Shown here piece after piece: positions 19,879 through 30,187 of a stretch of 64,000 bases of DNA (its first letter is position 1; the number at the start of each line of letters is the position of its first letter). The notes under the pieces were generated by a model that was not told the DNA's origin, ran no database searches, and saw only the letters and a program-made list of their open reading frames with translations. A program made the translations under genes and the position numbers. The stretch covers positions 62,001 to 126,000 of the forward strand of contig JASAND010019988.1 in assembly GCA_030248195.1 (NCBI GenBank), written 5' to 3'. The DNA comes from Trissonchulus latispiculum (lineage: Eukaryota > Nematoda > Enoplea > Enoplida > Ironidae).

Positions 19879-21403
19879 CTGCAAAAAAGAGATATATAAG
19901 TAAATGAGGTCGCAGGAGAAAACTTATATATATACACATGCAAGAACTAAAACCCGAGGCCACAGGGGATCAGAAGTTCAAAATTTTTGCATTTTTGTTC
20001 AAAAAATCTGACAATGGACATTCATTTCTTTCAAAAAGCACATTTTAAAAACTTTCAACAGTATGTATATACATTTTTTAAAATCAATCACAGCTTTTGC
20101 TTCAATTTTTTTTCAAATTTCAACTCCCTAAAAAATTCACCCCGAGGGTTCGTGCACTCCGTTCCGAAGTCTTGGAGAACCTATTCGACTTTAAATGTTA
20201 GTAAATGTAGACTAGTAAGTAAATGTGGAAGGAAACAACGTATGTACAAAAGCCACACAGCCTACCGTTCCTTAGCCAGAGCCGTCAACCCCTGCAACAG
20301 TATCGGGACCACCGTCTGATCCAAATACTGACGCGTCGGTAGTCCAGCCAAAGCCCTGGCTTCCGGCGTCATCTGGTCTGTCCCACCCGCTGGTTTGGAG
20401 GATTTGTCTCCCCCGCCAGCAGTCGTATCCTTCCCGGCTGGAGGAGCAGCATTGGCGGCGGCTGTTGTTTTAGAGGACTCTGTGGCTACAGAGCCAACCG
20501 TTGCAGCTGTCGTGTCAGACGACTTGCCACTGGTGACGGATGGCGTCGGAGTACCCGCTTTACCACTATCACCGCCTGAGCCAGCTGCGGCATCTCCAGC
20601 ACCAGAAGCGCCAACACCACCGCTTTCCGCGGCCGGGGCCACTGCTGGAACGCTGCCGCCTTCCGGTGACTTCTCCTTGCCAGCTTCGCTGGGCTAAAAT
20701 AAGGGAAGAAAACGGACTAATAAAGGCTACAGAACCTTGTAGAAATATCTGGCATTCTTTCGTGCAAGTGGGTTGGCACTTTTGATATAACTCTTCTGGG
20801 TTTATTTTGCTGGGGGGGGGGCGGGGGCGCCCCTCCACTTTTTGGGTTCCCGCGTCATTTTGCCTAAAATAAACCCAGCTCTCTACCCGACTCTTCTCTC
20901 ACTATTTGTGCTCTTCCACTCCTTTCAAAGGTGCCCACTAGCAGGTCAAAAATTTCAAAATTTTTCCGGCGTCGCCGGAATTTACTGGTCCAGAGTATAG
21001 AGTTAGTTAATGTGCATGTCGTTATGTGAAGAAGCTTGAATCAAAAAGCCCGCTTTCAGGTCAAAGAATACAGCTTCAAACTCTTAGGATGCATAGAGGA
21101 GTGGACCCAAAACCTTTGTATCTGTCTTTGTGTATCAACATTGCATGTTTGTTCTCAAAACCGTGGCATAATAATAATAATAATAGTAACCTCAGACGCA
21201 GAACCGGTGGCGGTTTGTTCACTGGCACTGGGCTGGTCCGTTTCCATAGGCTGAGGGGCAGACTCAGAGTTGGCCGAACTGGCTTCTGGCTGAGTCGCTC
21301 CCTTATCTCCATCCTGACCACTCTCAGTAGAAGCTTCTACAGGTTGTTCCACGGTGGGTTGAGTTTCCCCAGAAGCACTGCTATCTTGTGGCTGATCTCC
21401 CAT
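19788..21403 (-). CDS. DPY30: DPY30, COMPASS/MLL complex core subunit (gene span, 3 exons)
   Basis: Joining 21403-21191, 20693-20266 and 19878-19788 gives 243 residues. The C-terminal ~55 residues are the Dpy-30 dimerisation motif: [19 protein letters not shown], then ALAKER spliced to [16 protein letters not shown]. In animals DPY30 dimerises through this helix pair and binds ASH2L in SET1/MLL H3K4 methyltransferases. The N-terminal ~185 residues are low complexity, rich in Ala, Gly, Ser, Thr, Pro and acidic residues. Vertebrate DPY30 has about 99 residues in total. Splice sites are GAG|GTTACT and GAACG|GTAGGC, with acceptors TTTTAG and TTGCAG; the split Arg codon is restored exactly. The gene lies upstream of ZMPSTE24 on the same strand. 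Confidence 0.95.
20266..20693 (-). CDS. DPY30: DPY30 exon 2
   Basis: Starts [13 protein letters not shown], continues through an Ala/Gly/Thr-rich stretch and enters the conserved [19 protein letters not shown] helix. It ends two bases into the Arg codon of AKER. Confidence 0.95.
20796..20878. mobile_element. 83-bp CTGG-ended MITE in DPY30 intron 1
   Basis: Inverted ends CTGGGTTTATTTTG and CTAAAATAAACCCAG around a G-run. Flanks CTCTT and CTCTC resemble a 5-bp duplication. This is the shortest copy of the family. A separate CCGGCGTCGCCGG palindrome lies at 20967. Confidence 0.75.
21191..21403 (-). CDS. DPY30: DPY30 exon 1
   Basis: ATG at 21403-21401; 71 codons of acidic Ser/Thr/Gln-rich sequence starting [12 protein letters not shown]. 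Phase 0 donor GAG|GTTACT, followed in the intron by an ATT/AAT microsatellite. Confidence 0.9.
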
Positions 21404-21484
21404 TGTAAAATGTATTGCAGTATGCGTAAGGTATACCGAGCTGACGTTTTAGAAACAGAAAATCTGCATAGACCTAGTGACAAG

Positions 21485-21604
21485 AAAGATATATATATAT
21501 ATATATATGTACGTATTTCAGAACATAGAAAGAATGGATTATATCGAAAATTTAAATTATGTAGTCAGTTTTGTAGTAATGAAAGAAAGAAAGAAAGAAA
21601 AAGT
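21485..21604 (+). repeat. TA and GAAA microsatellites upstream of DPY30
   Basis: A (TA)n run near 21488-21508 and a (GAAA)n run near 21580-21600, 80-200 bp upstream of the DPY30 start codon. Confidence 0.85.
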
Positions 21605-22310
21605 AACGAAAAATTAGCAAAATTTTGACAAAAATTTCAACAACTTTAAAATATTTTAGAAACCAAGGATGTGGCCTGGCTGCATGGGCGTACCCAGAGT
21701 AGGGGGGGGTTTGGGGGTTCCGACACCCCAGGAATTTTTGGGTGAAAAGGCAAAAATTGAGCAGTGCATAAAACTACAAAATATGAAAATCTTTCGCGCC
21801 TGCGGCGAGCTTGTATCTCAATTTTTCAAATTTTCTAGTCTGCGGAGCTTTTGTAGCTAAAGATTTTTAATTTTTGCGTCTGCAGCAACATTGTACCTCG
21901 ATTTCTAAAAATTTTCGCGCCGGTCGCGCGTTTCTAGCTCAAGTTTTTAAATCGTTGCGCCTGCAGAGCTTTTTATTCAAATCTTTTGAAGAAATTTCTC
22001 AACCTTTATTAAAATCTTTGTAAAGGTTCCATTGCGTATTTCTAACGCAATATCTACTTCTAAAAACTCGTTGCCGGCAGCCAGGCTTAGTATTATTCAT
22101 CATATAAGCCAAACTTAGTAATGGACCAACATTGCTAGGAAATTAGGATTTTTGGTCTACAAAATCTTATTTTTTCCGGTAATTTATAATTTAATCGCCT
22201 GTTGTGTTAACTTGCAATGCTAAAATACACCATTTTGCAATATCAACCCGCAAGAAATTGAGTTTTTTATTTATGATGGGTGGCAAAATCGCACAAAAGT
22301 GTTCAGGGGT
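21605..22310. other. Repeat remnants upstream of DPY30
   Basis: At about 21688 a CATGGGCGTACCCAGAG end with a G-run resembles the CATAGGTGTAC element ends at 28181 and 29497. After it come three or four degenerate 60-70-bp units starting around TTTTCGCGCCTGCGG (21790-21970). No gene seen. Confidence 0.45.
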
Positions 22311-22683
22311 CTGGCTTATTTTTACTGGGGGAGGGGGGTGTGGGGGGGCCCCCACTCGGCAACCCCCCCCATAAATTTTAACCTCCCCCCCATAAGCCAA
22401 AAATTTTCCAGATTTCACCATTTTTACCCTAAATTTTCGAAAATTTTTCCGGCTTCGCCGGAATTTTAACGAAATTTTAGCTATTTTAGCGTAAAAAACA
22501 CCTAAAATTAGTCATTTTTTAGCGATTTTTGGCAATTTTTACACAAAAAACGTAAAAATTTGCAAAATTTTTTCCAAAATAATGCCCCCCCACTTTGGGT
22601 GAGCCCCCCCATCGATGGGGGGGGGGCAACTTGAGCCCCCCCCATATCGCCCCCCCCTAAATTTTGGCCTAAAAATAAGCCAG
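22311..22683. mobile_element. MITE, CTGG-ended family
   Basis: Inverted ends CTGGCTTATTTTTA and TAAAAATAAGCCAG. Perfect 5-bp duplication GGGGT at 22306-22310 and 22684-22688. G- and C-tracts flank a central CCGGCTTCGCCGG palindrome at 22448. 373 bp. Confidence 0.92.
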
Positions 22684-22861
22684 GGGGTCATCCATTATCC
22701 ATTTTCAGGGGTGTAATGTTTTGCATATCCACACTTGTGAAACTCTCTGGAATGTCCACAGTTCATAGTATCACAAAAATATTGTTTGTGGACCCTAATT
22801 TTCTTGTTACCAGCAGGATTTGCCCCCCTCCCGGGAATATTTGCCAGGATTCCTCCACAGG

Positions 22862-23250
22862 TGCCGCAATGGCCGAATGGTAGGGTGTTCGACTACAACT
22901 ACTGTAAAGATCTGACGGTTCTAGGTTCGAATCCCCGTTGCCATAAGGCTTTCGCAAATCCCCTTGAGCAAGGGACTAACTACTAAGCATATATCGGTTC
23001 GCCGTGGGCTCCAGCCAACCCAGCTGTCAATCCTTAACTGGTCGGTAAATGGGTGCCACTGCGGTGGGAAGGTAACAGGAGTCTGTGTTCTGGCGTAATG
23101 CCTAATGAAGGGCTAGCCCCCCTTCCACAGATGTAGTCAACATTAGAGTTGTCGCTCCTGGCTTCGGGCCGTGAATCCGGAGATATATAAGCACCGGCAC
23201 CCTATAACCTTCTGTAGGTTGGAGTTCTCTCTAGGGGTCACTTTACCTTA
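22862..23250 (+). mobile_element. tRNA-derived SINE, copy 2
   Basis: The tRNA-like head has an A box (TGGCCGAATGGT) and a B box (GGTTCGAATCC). The body includes CCAACCCAGCTGTCAATC, GGTGGGAAGGTAACAGGAGT and CACCGGCACCCTATAACC. Perfect 10-bp target duplication CCTCCACAGG at 22852-22861 and 23251-23260. 389 bp, apparently full length. Confidence 0.95.
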
Positions 23251-23269
23251 CCTCCACAGGGGCTGGTCA

Positions 23270-23637
23270 CAGGGTATATATTTTTAGGGAATTTTTTCCG
23301 GGGGGGGGCTTCGAGGGGGGAAGAAATTTTCGGGGGGGGGGGGGGAAGATTTTTTGCAAACATGAGCTAAAGATTGGTATTTTTTGGCGTATTTTATACG
23401 TATAGAAAGGCAAAACGTTCTCAAAAATGCCAGGATTTAAGCTAAAAATAGGCATTGTTACGAAAAAATCACCGGCGAAGCCGGAAAATTTTTGAAAATT
23501 ATCCTATTCCCCAAAAAATCTCGGGGGGGAAGCAAAAATCCCGGGAGGGGGCGATTTCGGGGGGGAAGGCATTTTCGGGGAGGGGAAGGTCAACTTCGGG
23601 GGGACCCCCCCCCCCCCCCCCCGTAAAAAATGCCCTG
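23270..23637. mobile_element. MITE, CAGGG-ended family
   Basis: Ends CAGGGTATATATTTTTAGGG and TAAAAAATGCCCTG with flanks GGTCA/TGTCA (4-5-bp duplication). Several G-runs and a CCGGCGAAGCCGG core at 23472. It begins nine bases after the SINE's second target duplication. Confidence 0.85.
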
Positions 23638-24079
23638 TGTCATATTGCGTTTTTCGGCAGCGGAAGGTCAATTGGGGGGTATATATAACAGTTGAAATGA
23701 GTAAACAATTAGTCATTTTTGCTTAAATCAAAAAAAAACAAAACTGCGGGGGGAAAAGCACATCGTGGTTTCCCCCCCCCTCTGGTGGAAAAAGTGTGGG
23801 GGAAAAACGATGGTCACTATTTCTCAACCGTGTGACCTAGCGAAAATCCGACTAGCCTACGTTATAGAGCACATCCACAAACCCCTTCATGCTCAAAATG
23901 ACTCCTGTAACTATTACCAGTAAGTTGGCATACGTATAGTTGGCATCTTAGAAATTTTGAAAAATCCTTAGGTTTTTGGACAATTTTCGGGTGTCAACTT
24001 CGGACCCATGCCACACGAAGGCTCAATCGACAGGAACGGTTATTTGTATTATGATCTTAAAGTACAACACCTGAACTTT
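23638..24079. other. Unassigned spacer between MITEs
   Basis: AT-rich with short G/C runs; no element ends or coding seen. Confidence 0.45.
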
Positions 24080-24421
24080 CAGGGTATTTTTTAGGGATTT
24101 TTTTCGGGGGGGGGGAAGATTTTTTTGCATAAATGAGCCAAAAATGGTATTTTTTGGCGTATTTTGCATGGTGAAACGCTAAAAGTTCTCAAAAATGCCA
24201 GGATTTAAGCTATAAATAGCTATTTTTAGGAAAAAATCTTCTGCGAAGCCGAAAAATTTTTGAAACTTTGCCTATTTTTGGCAAAAATTTGGGCACCCAA
24301 AAAATCCCGGGGGGGGGGAAGCAAAAATCCCGGGAGGGGGCGATTTCGGGGGGGGAAGGCATTTTCGGGGGGGGAGGTCAATTTCGGGGGGGCCCCCCCC
24401 CCCCCTGCAAAAAATACCCTG
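24080..24421. mobile_element. MITE, CAGGG-ended family
   Basis: Ends CAGGGTATTTTTTAGGG and GCAAAAAATACCCTG. Perfect 5-bp duplication ACTTT at 24075-24079 and 24422-24426. Close relative of 23270-23637, with the core mutated to CTGCGAAGCCGAA. Confidence 0.92.
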
Positions 24422-24536
24422 ACTTTCATTTGCACTAGATTTTGTATCTCTATCTTATGCGAGTCGAGCAGGGTGAGCCATTGTTTTTCCCCCACTTTGC
24501 CGGTGATGCTTCCTCCCCTCTGACTATATTTGTGGC

Positions 24537-24740
24537 GTATTTTGCACGTAGAAAAGCAAACACTTCTCAAAAATGCCAGGATTTATATATCTAAGAATAG
24601 CTAAAAATAAATTTTTACGAAAAATCTCTGGCGAAGCCGGAAAATTTTTGAAAATTTGCCTATTTTTGTCAAAAATTTGGGTTTCCAAAAAATCCCGGGA
24701 GGGGGCGATTTCGGGGGAGGCAAGTCAATTTCTGCATAAC
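24537..24740. mobile_element. Truncated CAGGG-family MITE
   Basis: Internal portion only, from GGCGTATTTTGCACG to a run like CCCGGGAGGGGGCGATTTCG. Its core is CTGGCGAAGCCGG at 24629. Neither terminus is present. Confidence 0.75.
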
Positions 24741-24808
24741 GGCAGTCAATTCGGACGTCAGGAAATCCAGGAAAACGCCTAAAAACGCTAAATCTTTGTA
24801 TTTTAACT

Positions 24809-25080
24809 AGAGATGCACCGGGGCCTGGCCCCGGCCCCGGTAGTGCCCCGGTGGTCAGGCCCCGGTACCGACCGGGGCCAAAAATTAGCAAAATTTTGTA
24901 AATTTTTGACATTTAGCAAAATTTTGTAAATTTTTGACATTTTTTGACCAAAATTTCGAAAGTCAAAAAGTGTTACAAATAGTTTGTTTTCCCGCTGATA
25001 TGAATGAAAACAACGATAGTAACGTTTGTATATCAAAAATTATTGCAAAATTTAAATTTTCAAGAAAATTTTTGAAAATT
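24809..25080 (+). repeat. TAGAGATGCACCGG element, copy A
   Basis: Starts TAGAGATGCACCGGGGCC with a block of GGCCCCGG repeats. After an AT-rich part comes AACAACGATAGTAACGTTTG and ATTGCAAAATTTAAATTTTC. Copies occur near 26281-26460 (interior inverted) and 27340-27560. A head of this type also occurs near 17397. Ends of the form CAGAGATGCACCG are known in hAT elements; that assignment is inference. Confidence 0.6.
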
Positions 25081-25364
25081 TTCGATTTGGACCCCCAATT
25101 GGCTTGTTTTATCTGTGATTACACGGTCAGGGCTGTTGCTCGGGGTTTCCAAAAATACGTAGGAATAAGAATAGGAAATTCCAGGCTTAAAATGAAGGCT
25201 TAATTTGTCGATTTCAGCAGAAAGTGCAATAATTACGTACTATGTGTCTTTAAATGAACTTCAAATGTCCTGAAAACTGTTAACTCTTATTTTGAATTTA
25301 CCGAACAGTGGAGTGGTGTCACCATTTTTCCGGATTCGAACCATTTATCATCATTTGAAGCTAA

Positions 25365-25674
25365 GTCGGGATGACCTAGTGGTCTAAGGCGCTGGTCGGA
25401 CCTTCCGATCTTACGGTTGGTGGTTCAATCCCCGGAGACCACAAAGCTTTCTCGACTCTAGCCAACCCAGCTATCCATCTTTAACTGGTCGGTAAACGGT
25501 TCACACTACGGTGGGAAGGTAACAGGAGTCTGTGTAGAAGGGCAGGCCCCCCTTCCACGGATGCAGTCATCAGATGAGGTGTCACTCCTGGCTCTACGGC
25601 TGAGAATCCGGGGATGAGCACCGGCACCCCATGTCCTGTGGCAGGACGGAGATATCTCCTGGGGTATATAAACC
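25365..25674 (+). mobile_element. tRNA-derived SINE, copy 3 with a different head
   Basis: The head has A box TGACCTAGTGGTCTAAGG and B box GGTTCAATCCC, unlike copies 1 and 2. The body is the same family (CCAACCCAGCTATCCATC, GGTGGGAAGGTAACAGGAGT, GAGCACCGGCACCCCATG). Perfect 9-bp duplication TGAAGCTAA at 25356-25364 and 25675-25683. 310 bp. Confidence 0.92.
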
Positions 25675-25683
25675 TGAAGCTAA

Positions 25684-28180
25684 AATATTTTACCGCTCGG
25701 CCAATCGGTAATCTGGGGCGGTACCAACGTTTTGAATTCCATCTGGGTTTAACCAGAGATGGACACAGGAAGGAACTACCGGAAAGAACAGTTTTTTCTG
25801 CTTTTTCCGTAGCTTTCGAAAGAACTCGCTAGTTTTTCTAGTAAGTTGGAAATTTTTTTAAAAATTAGCGATAAAATTTGAAATTTCCGAAAATTTTTGA
25901 ATTTTTATGAAAAATTCGGAAAATTACTTAGAATTAAAAAATTTGGACTTTTTTGAAAATTGAGTAATTCCCTTAAAAATACCCAAATTTTGGTCACCAT
26001 CCCCCCTTATACCTATGATTAAAGGTGATCGACGAAGCTGAACTAGGCCCCCCAAAACATTTCAGGTTTCCTTGGGGGGGGGCGGGGGCTTTGAGTGGGG
26101 GTATTCCCCATAGGCGTACCGACGTTTTTGAAAATTGCGATATTTGCGTTAAAAAATACCCAAATTGTGGTCATTCTCCCCTCCCCAGTTGGGGGGGGTG
26201 ACGTTCCCCCAAATGTTTTGGAGGAGGAGGAGAGTTGAAAAAAGGGTTGGGGGAACAACTTTGCAGTTGACCCTAAACATTAGAGATGCACCGGGGCCGC
26301 CACTACCGTGGCCGGGGCCACCTTGGCCCTGGACCGGGGCCTGGAAATTGGGAACCCAAATCGAAAATTTTCAAAAATTTTCTGGAAACTGTAAATTTTG
26401 CAATAATTTTTGATATGCAAACGTTACTATCGTCGTTTGTTGTTGTTGTTGTTCATTTCCGGGCTCCATCAGCTTAGAAAAGCTACAAGAGGGCACTTCG
26501 GCATCTACTGGCCCAGCACACGTCTTTGCATAGTCAGATCCACACATCGGGGAATCCGGGATGGAAATGACTGGCATTTTTTAGTGGGGGGGGGGTGGGG
26601 CCCCCCCTTTTCGGTTCCCCCTCCACTTTTGGGAGCCCCCCACTTTTCGGCAAGCCCCCACCCACTTTTTTGGGGGTCGCCTAAAAGTGTCAGAAAAATT
26701 AGGTTTTTGAGGTCAAATTTACAAAAATTCGACATCGGCGCGATTCCCCCCCCCCCCGGCTGGGGGGGCCCAAAAATTCCTGGGGGGGGGGTTTTGGAAC
26801 AATGGCTGGGGGATTACCCCCCCTCCCTTCTAATTACACATATGGGGGACGTCCCCCCCTAACTGGGGGCACTTATTTAGATGGGGGGGGGGGCTATTTT
26901 TTCGCCTTGGTCCCCCCTTATGGTTCGAAAAAATTTTTTGTCTCCGATTTGGCTGCGAAGTTGCCCCAAGGGTAAATCGAGGTCGCTGATTTCAAAAATC
27001 GAATCGAGAGATCGATCCTATCGATCGATTGATCAGTAGAATCGATCGATCAAAAAATTCTTTTGTCTCCGATTTTCGCGAAAAGTCGCCGGGTTAGAGA
27101 ATCTGGAGGTGGGGGTTAGAGAATCTGGATAGGGATCGCCAAATTTTGTCATTCCACCCCCCCCAAGACCCCCCACCATCCCTCCGCCCCAAATTTTTCA
27201 TTTCCTATGCCAATGTCGTATTTTCAGCTGTTTCTATTGATAAATAATACAGTTAAAAACTTGTATTTCTAGCAAAAAACAGAAAAGCCAAAAACTTGGA
27301 AATTATTGAGCATTTTTTACCCTACAACTAGGGCAGGGAAGGGATGCACCTGGGCCAAAAATTAGCAAACTTTTGGGAATTTTTTACATTTTTGACCAAA
27401 ATTTTGAATTTACGAAAGTCAAAAAGGGTTACAAATCCTTTGGTGTTCCGTAGACATGAATGAAAACAACGATAGTAACGTTAGTATATCAAAAATTATT
27501 GCAAAATTTAAATTTTCAAGTAAATTTGAAAATTGTCGTTTTGGACCCTTAATTGCCAGGCCCCGGTACGGGGGCCACGATGAGGTCCCAGCCATAGTTT
27601 CCCTGGAACTTAGGGTCTCGGGGGGGGGGGGGGGTAAATCTTGGGATGTTGGTGGTCGACCCCCAAAATGTGATGGGGTACCCCCCAGTCCCCCCCCCCA
27701 GAATTTGGACCTCAGAAATTTCGAAAAATGGCCAAAAAATGCAAAATTTCCTGTAATTTAGCCCTTTTCTCATCAGAATAAGGCTTGTTTTTAACGTTTT
27801 AGGCGTTTTTGCACCGCTTTAAAGCGATTTTAGGTCAAAATTTTAGAAAACTTCTTCAAAAAATGACCATTTTCGGCCAAATTTAGCTAACTTTTTGGGT
27901 CCAAAAATCGTTGGGGGGGGGTTCGGGGAGGGGGGGGGTAGCCGAAACTTGGGGGAGGGTAGCCTGCATTTTTGCAACTTTTTAACCAAAAGTTCGAAAA
28001 TTTTCAAAAACTTAGCGGAAAATTGCTAAAATTCGCTTAATTACCTTAAAACTCGCTAAAAATAGCTGAAAATTGAGAAAATTTTTCAGTTTTCTAACTT
28101 AAAACCGATTTTTCGCCGACCCCCCCCTCGAAAATTTTTCTTACCCCTCCCCCCAAATCGACTTTTTTCGAACCCCCCTC
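25684..28180. other. MITE-rich sequence without genes
   Basis: Poly-G/poly-C tracts, AATTTTTG-rich filler, two further TAGAGATGCACCGG-family copies (26281, 27340), an ATCGATCGAT-rich stretch at 27005-27055 and a CATAGGCGTACC end at 26109. No coding frame is credible. Confidence 0.5.
27785..27966 (+). repeat. Direct repeat, left copy
   Basis: About 180 bp from TTTTTAACGTTTTAGGCG to the G-rich GTAGCCGAAACTTGGGGGAG. It recurs at 29033-29210 with small differences. The two copies flank the nested element at 28181-28969, so one long element may have been split. Confidence 0.8.
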
Positions 28181-28969
28181 CATAGGTGTGTTAAGGGCAG
28201 TAGCGGCGCCAGGATTTTTTGAAGGGGGGGGGGGCCCGACCCAAACATCCGGCTACCTTTTCTTGGGAAATCCAAAATTTTTGCCAAATGTCGGCAAATT
28301 TCACCTTGATGTCCCAAAAAATTCTCAAATTGTAACAAAAATTTTTCGATTTTTAGCAAAAATTTTTCAATTTTTAGCAAAAATTTGCCGATTTTTTAAA
28401 AAAAATTTCTTAAAAACACTCAAATTATGCTTATAAACAGCTGAAAACTTTTTCAAGGGGGGGGCCCCGACACCCCAAAGGAGGCCCAAATCGCAAGGGG
28501 GTCGGAGCCCCCCCCCCCCCTGACGCCGCCACTGGTTAAGGGGGGGGGGGGCGGCGGGGCCCCTCGCCCCATATGGAGGGGTCGCCAACCCCCCCCTAAA
28601 AATTTTTTCCTACCCCTCCCCCCAAATCGATTTTTTCTGACCCCTCCCCCTAAAAATTTTCAAACCCCTACCTAAATTTTTGAGAAATTTTTCCAGAAAA
28701 TTCAAAAAATTGGGCAAAATTGCTAGAATTCGCTTAATTAAGCTAAAAATCATTAAAAATAGCCGTAAATTGAGAAAATTTTTCAATTTCTTTAACGGAA
28801 AACCGACTTTTTTTCGAAATTTTTCGCCGACCCCCCCCTTCTAGAAATTTTTTCTTACCCCTCCCCCCAGATCGACTTTTCGCGACCCCCCTCCCCCTTT
28901 TTTCGCCAAACCCCCTCCCTACTTTTTTCTGAACCCCCACCACCACTTTTTTCGCCAGCCACACCTATG
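28181..28969. mobile_element. CATAGGTGTG-ended element interrupted by a MITE
   Basis: Inverted ends CATAGGTGTG (28181) and CACACCTATG (28969). The interior repeats C-rich segments of the type CTTACCCCTCCCCCCAAATC. A hAT MITE is inserted 17 bp from its left end. No clear target duplication. Confidence 0.65.
28198..28534. mobile_element. hAT-type MITE nested in the element at 28181-28969
   Basis: Inverted ends CAGTAGCGGCGCCAGG and CCTGACGCCGCCACTG. Perfect 8-bp target duplication GTTAAGGG at 28190-28197 and 28535-28542. The 8-bp duplication and CAG start are typical of hAT. 337 bp with terminal G/C-runs; non-coding. Confidence 0.93.
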
Positions 28970-29032
28970 GGGTGAGGTCTGCCTCCAAAATTTCGAGGGT
29001 GGGGTCGGCACTTTTCCATTTGGGGGGAGGGT

Positions 29033-29210
29033 GTTTTTAACGTTTTAGGCGTTTTTGCACCGTTTTAAAGCGTTTGCAGATCAAAATTTTAGAAATTTTT
29101 AGAAAAATTTTTCAAAAATGACCATTTTTCGGCCAAATTTAGCTAACTTTCTGGGTCCAAAAATCGTTGGGGGGGTTCGGGGGGTAGCCGAAAGTTGGGG
29201 GAGGGTAAGT
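29033..29210 (+). repeat. Direct repeat, right copy
   Basis: Second copy of the 27785-27966 repeat in the same orientation, sharing TTTAGCTAACTTTCTGGGTCC-like and CCAAAAATCGTTGGGGG stretches. Confidence 0.8.
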
Positions 29211-29496
29211 AAAAAAATCTGGGGGGGGGGGGGTAAACTTGGTCGAAAATTTAGGGGGGGCACCCCCGCTAAAGGAAACTATGCCCCCCAACCCCAACTA
29301 TACGCCACAACTATATATGTATATCTCCCTTCTTCCCTCCCCCAACAACACACCTATGCCTAAACCACCCAATATAGGTCCGCAAACGCAACAAACAAAA
29401 AAGAGAAGAAAACGCTAGTGCAAAAAAAAGAGAACCCTCCCTACCGCCCCCCCACTTTTTTCGCCCCCTGCCTAAACACAACACCCCCATCCCTCC

Positions 29497-29952
29497 CATA
29501 GGTGTACCACCTGTTTGGGTTGGGGGGGGGGGGGGTAAAAAGTCCAAATCTGGCTTGGGGGGGTCTAAAAAATGGGAAATTTTCGAAAAAACTGTACCCA
29601 AACTGTACCCAATTTTTTCAGCTGAAAATGGCCCTTTTTCTTTTTGGACATAAAATCGACTATTTTCGACATAAATCTACTAAAAACCACTCATGTTGCG
29701 TTTTAAAACCTATTTTTTAGCGTTTTTAACTGTTTCTAGACAATTTTTTCAGAAAATTTGTGAAAAATTGCAAAAATTTTTGCAAAAATTTAGCATTTGT
29801 TCTCTTGTTTGTACCACATTTTAGGGGGGGGGGGAGGGGGGTCTGAGCTCGGCTTGGGGGGGAGTAGTCGAGGTCGGCTATGGGGGGTGGGGAGTCTGGC
29901 CTCTCCGTGGGGGGGTCTGACAGTAGGTCAAATGTAGACTCGTACACCTATG
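29497..29952. mobile_element. CATAGGTGTAC-ended element
   Basis: Inverted ends CATAGGTGTAC and GTACACCTATG with G-runs inside both ends. 456 bp, non-coding. Termini resemble 28181-28969. Confidence 0.7.
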
Positions 29953-30187
29953 GCCCCCCCCCCCCACCCCACGCTTACGCATTTTATAGCTTCCAATTCA
30001 ATTACACATCCTAATCTCAAAATGGTTTTAGCTAGCGTAATAGCTAATTAACAATTATCTTTAGCATTGTCGCAGTACTTAATAACTGTCAAAACATTAA
30101 ACTGTTCACACTAATTAACCGTGCACAGTTAATAAGCGTTTTAATATAATGCTCTGCACAAGCATTTAATGTGGACAGTTGCATTTA

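Noticed and set aside
22862..22950. tRNA-Leu-like gene
   Set aside because: The sequence continues without terminator into the SINE body, and a 10-bp target duplication surrounds the whole.
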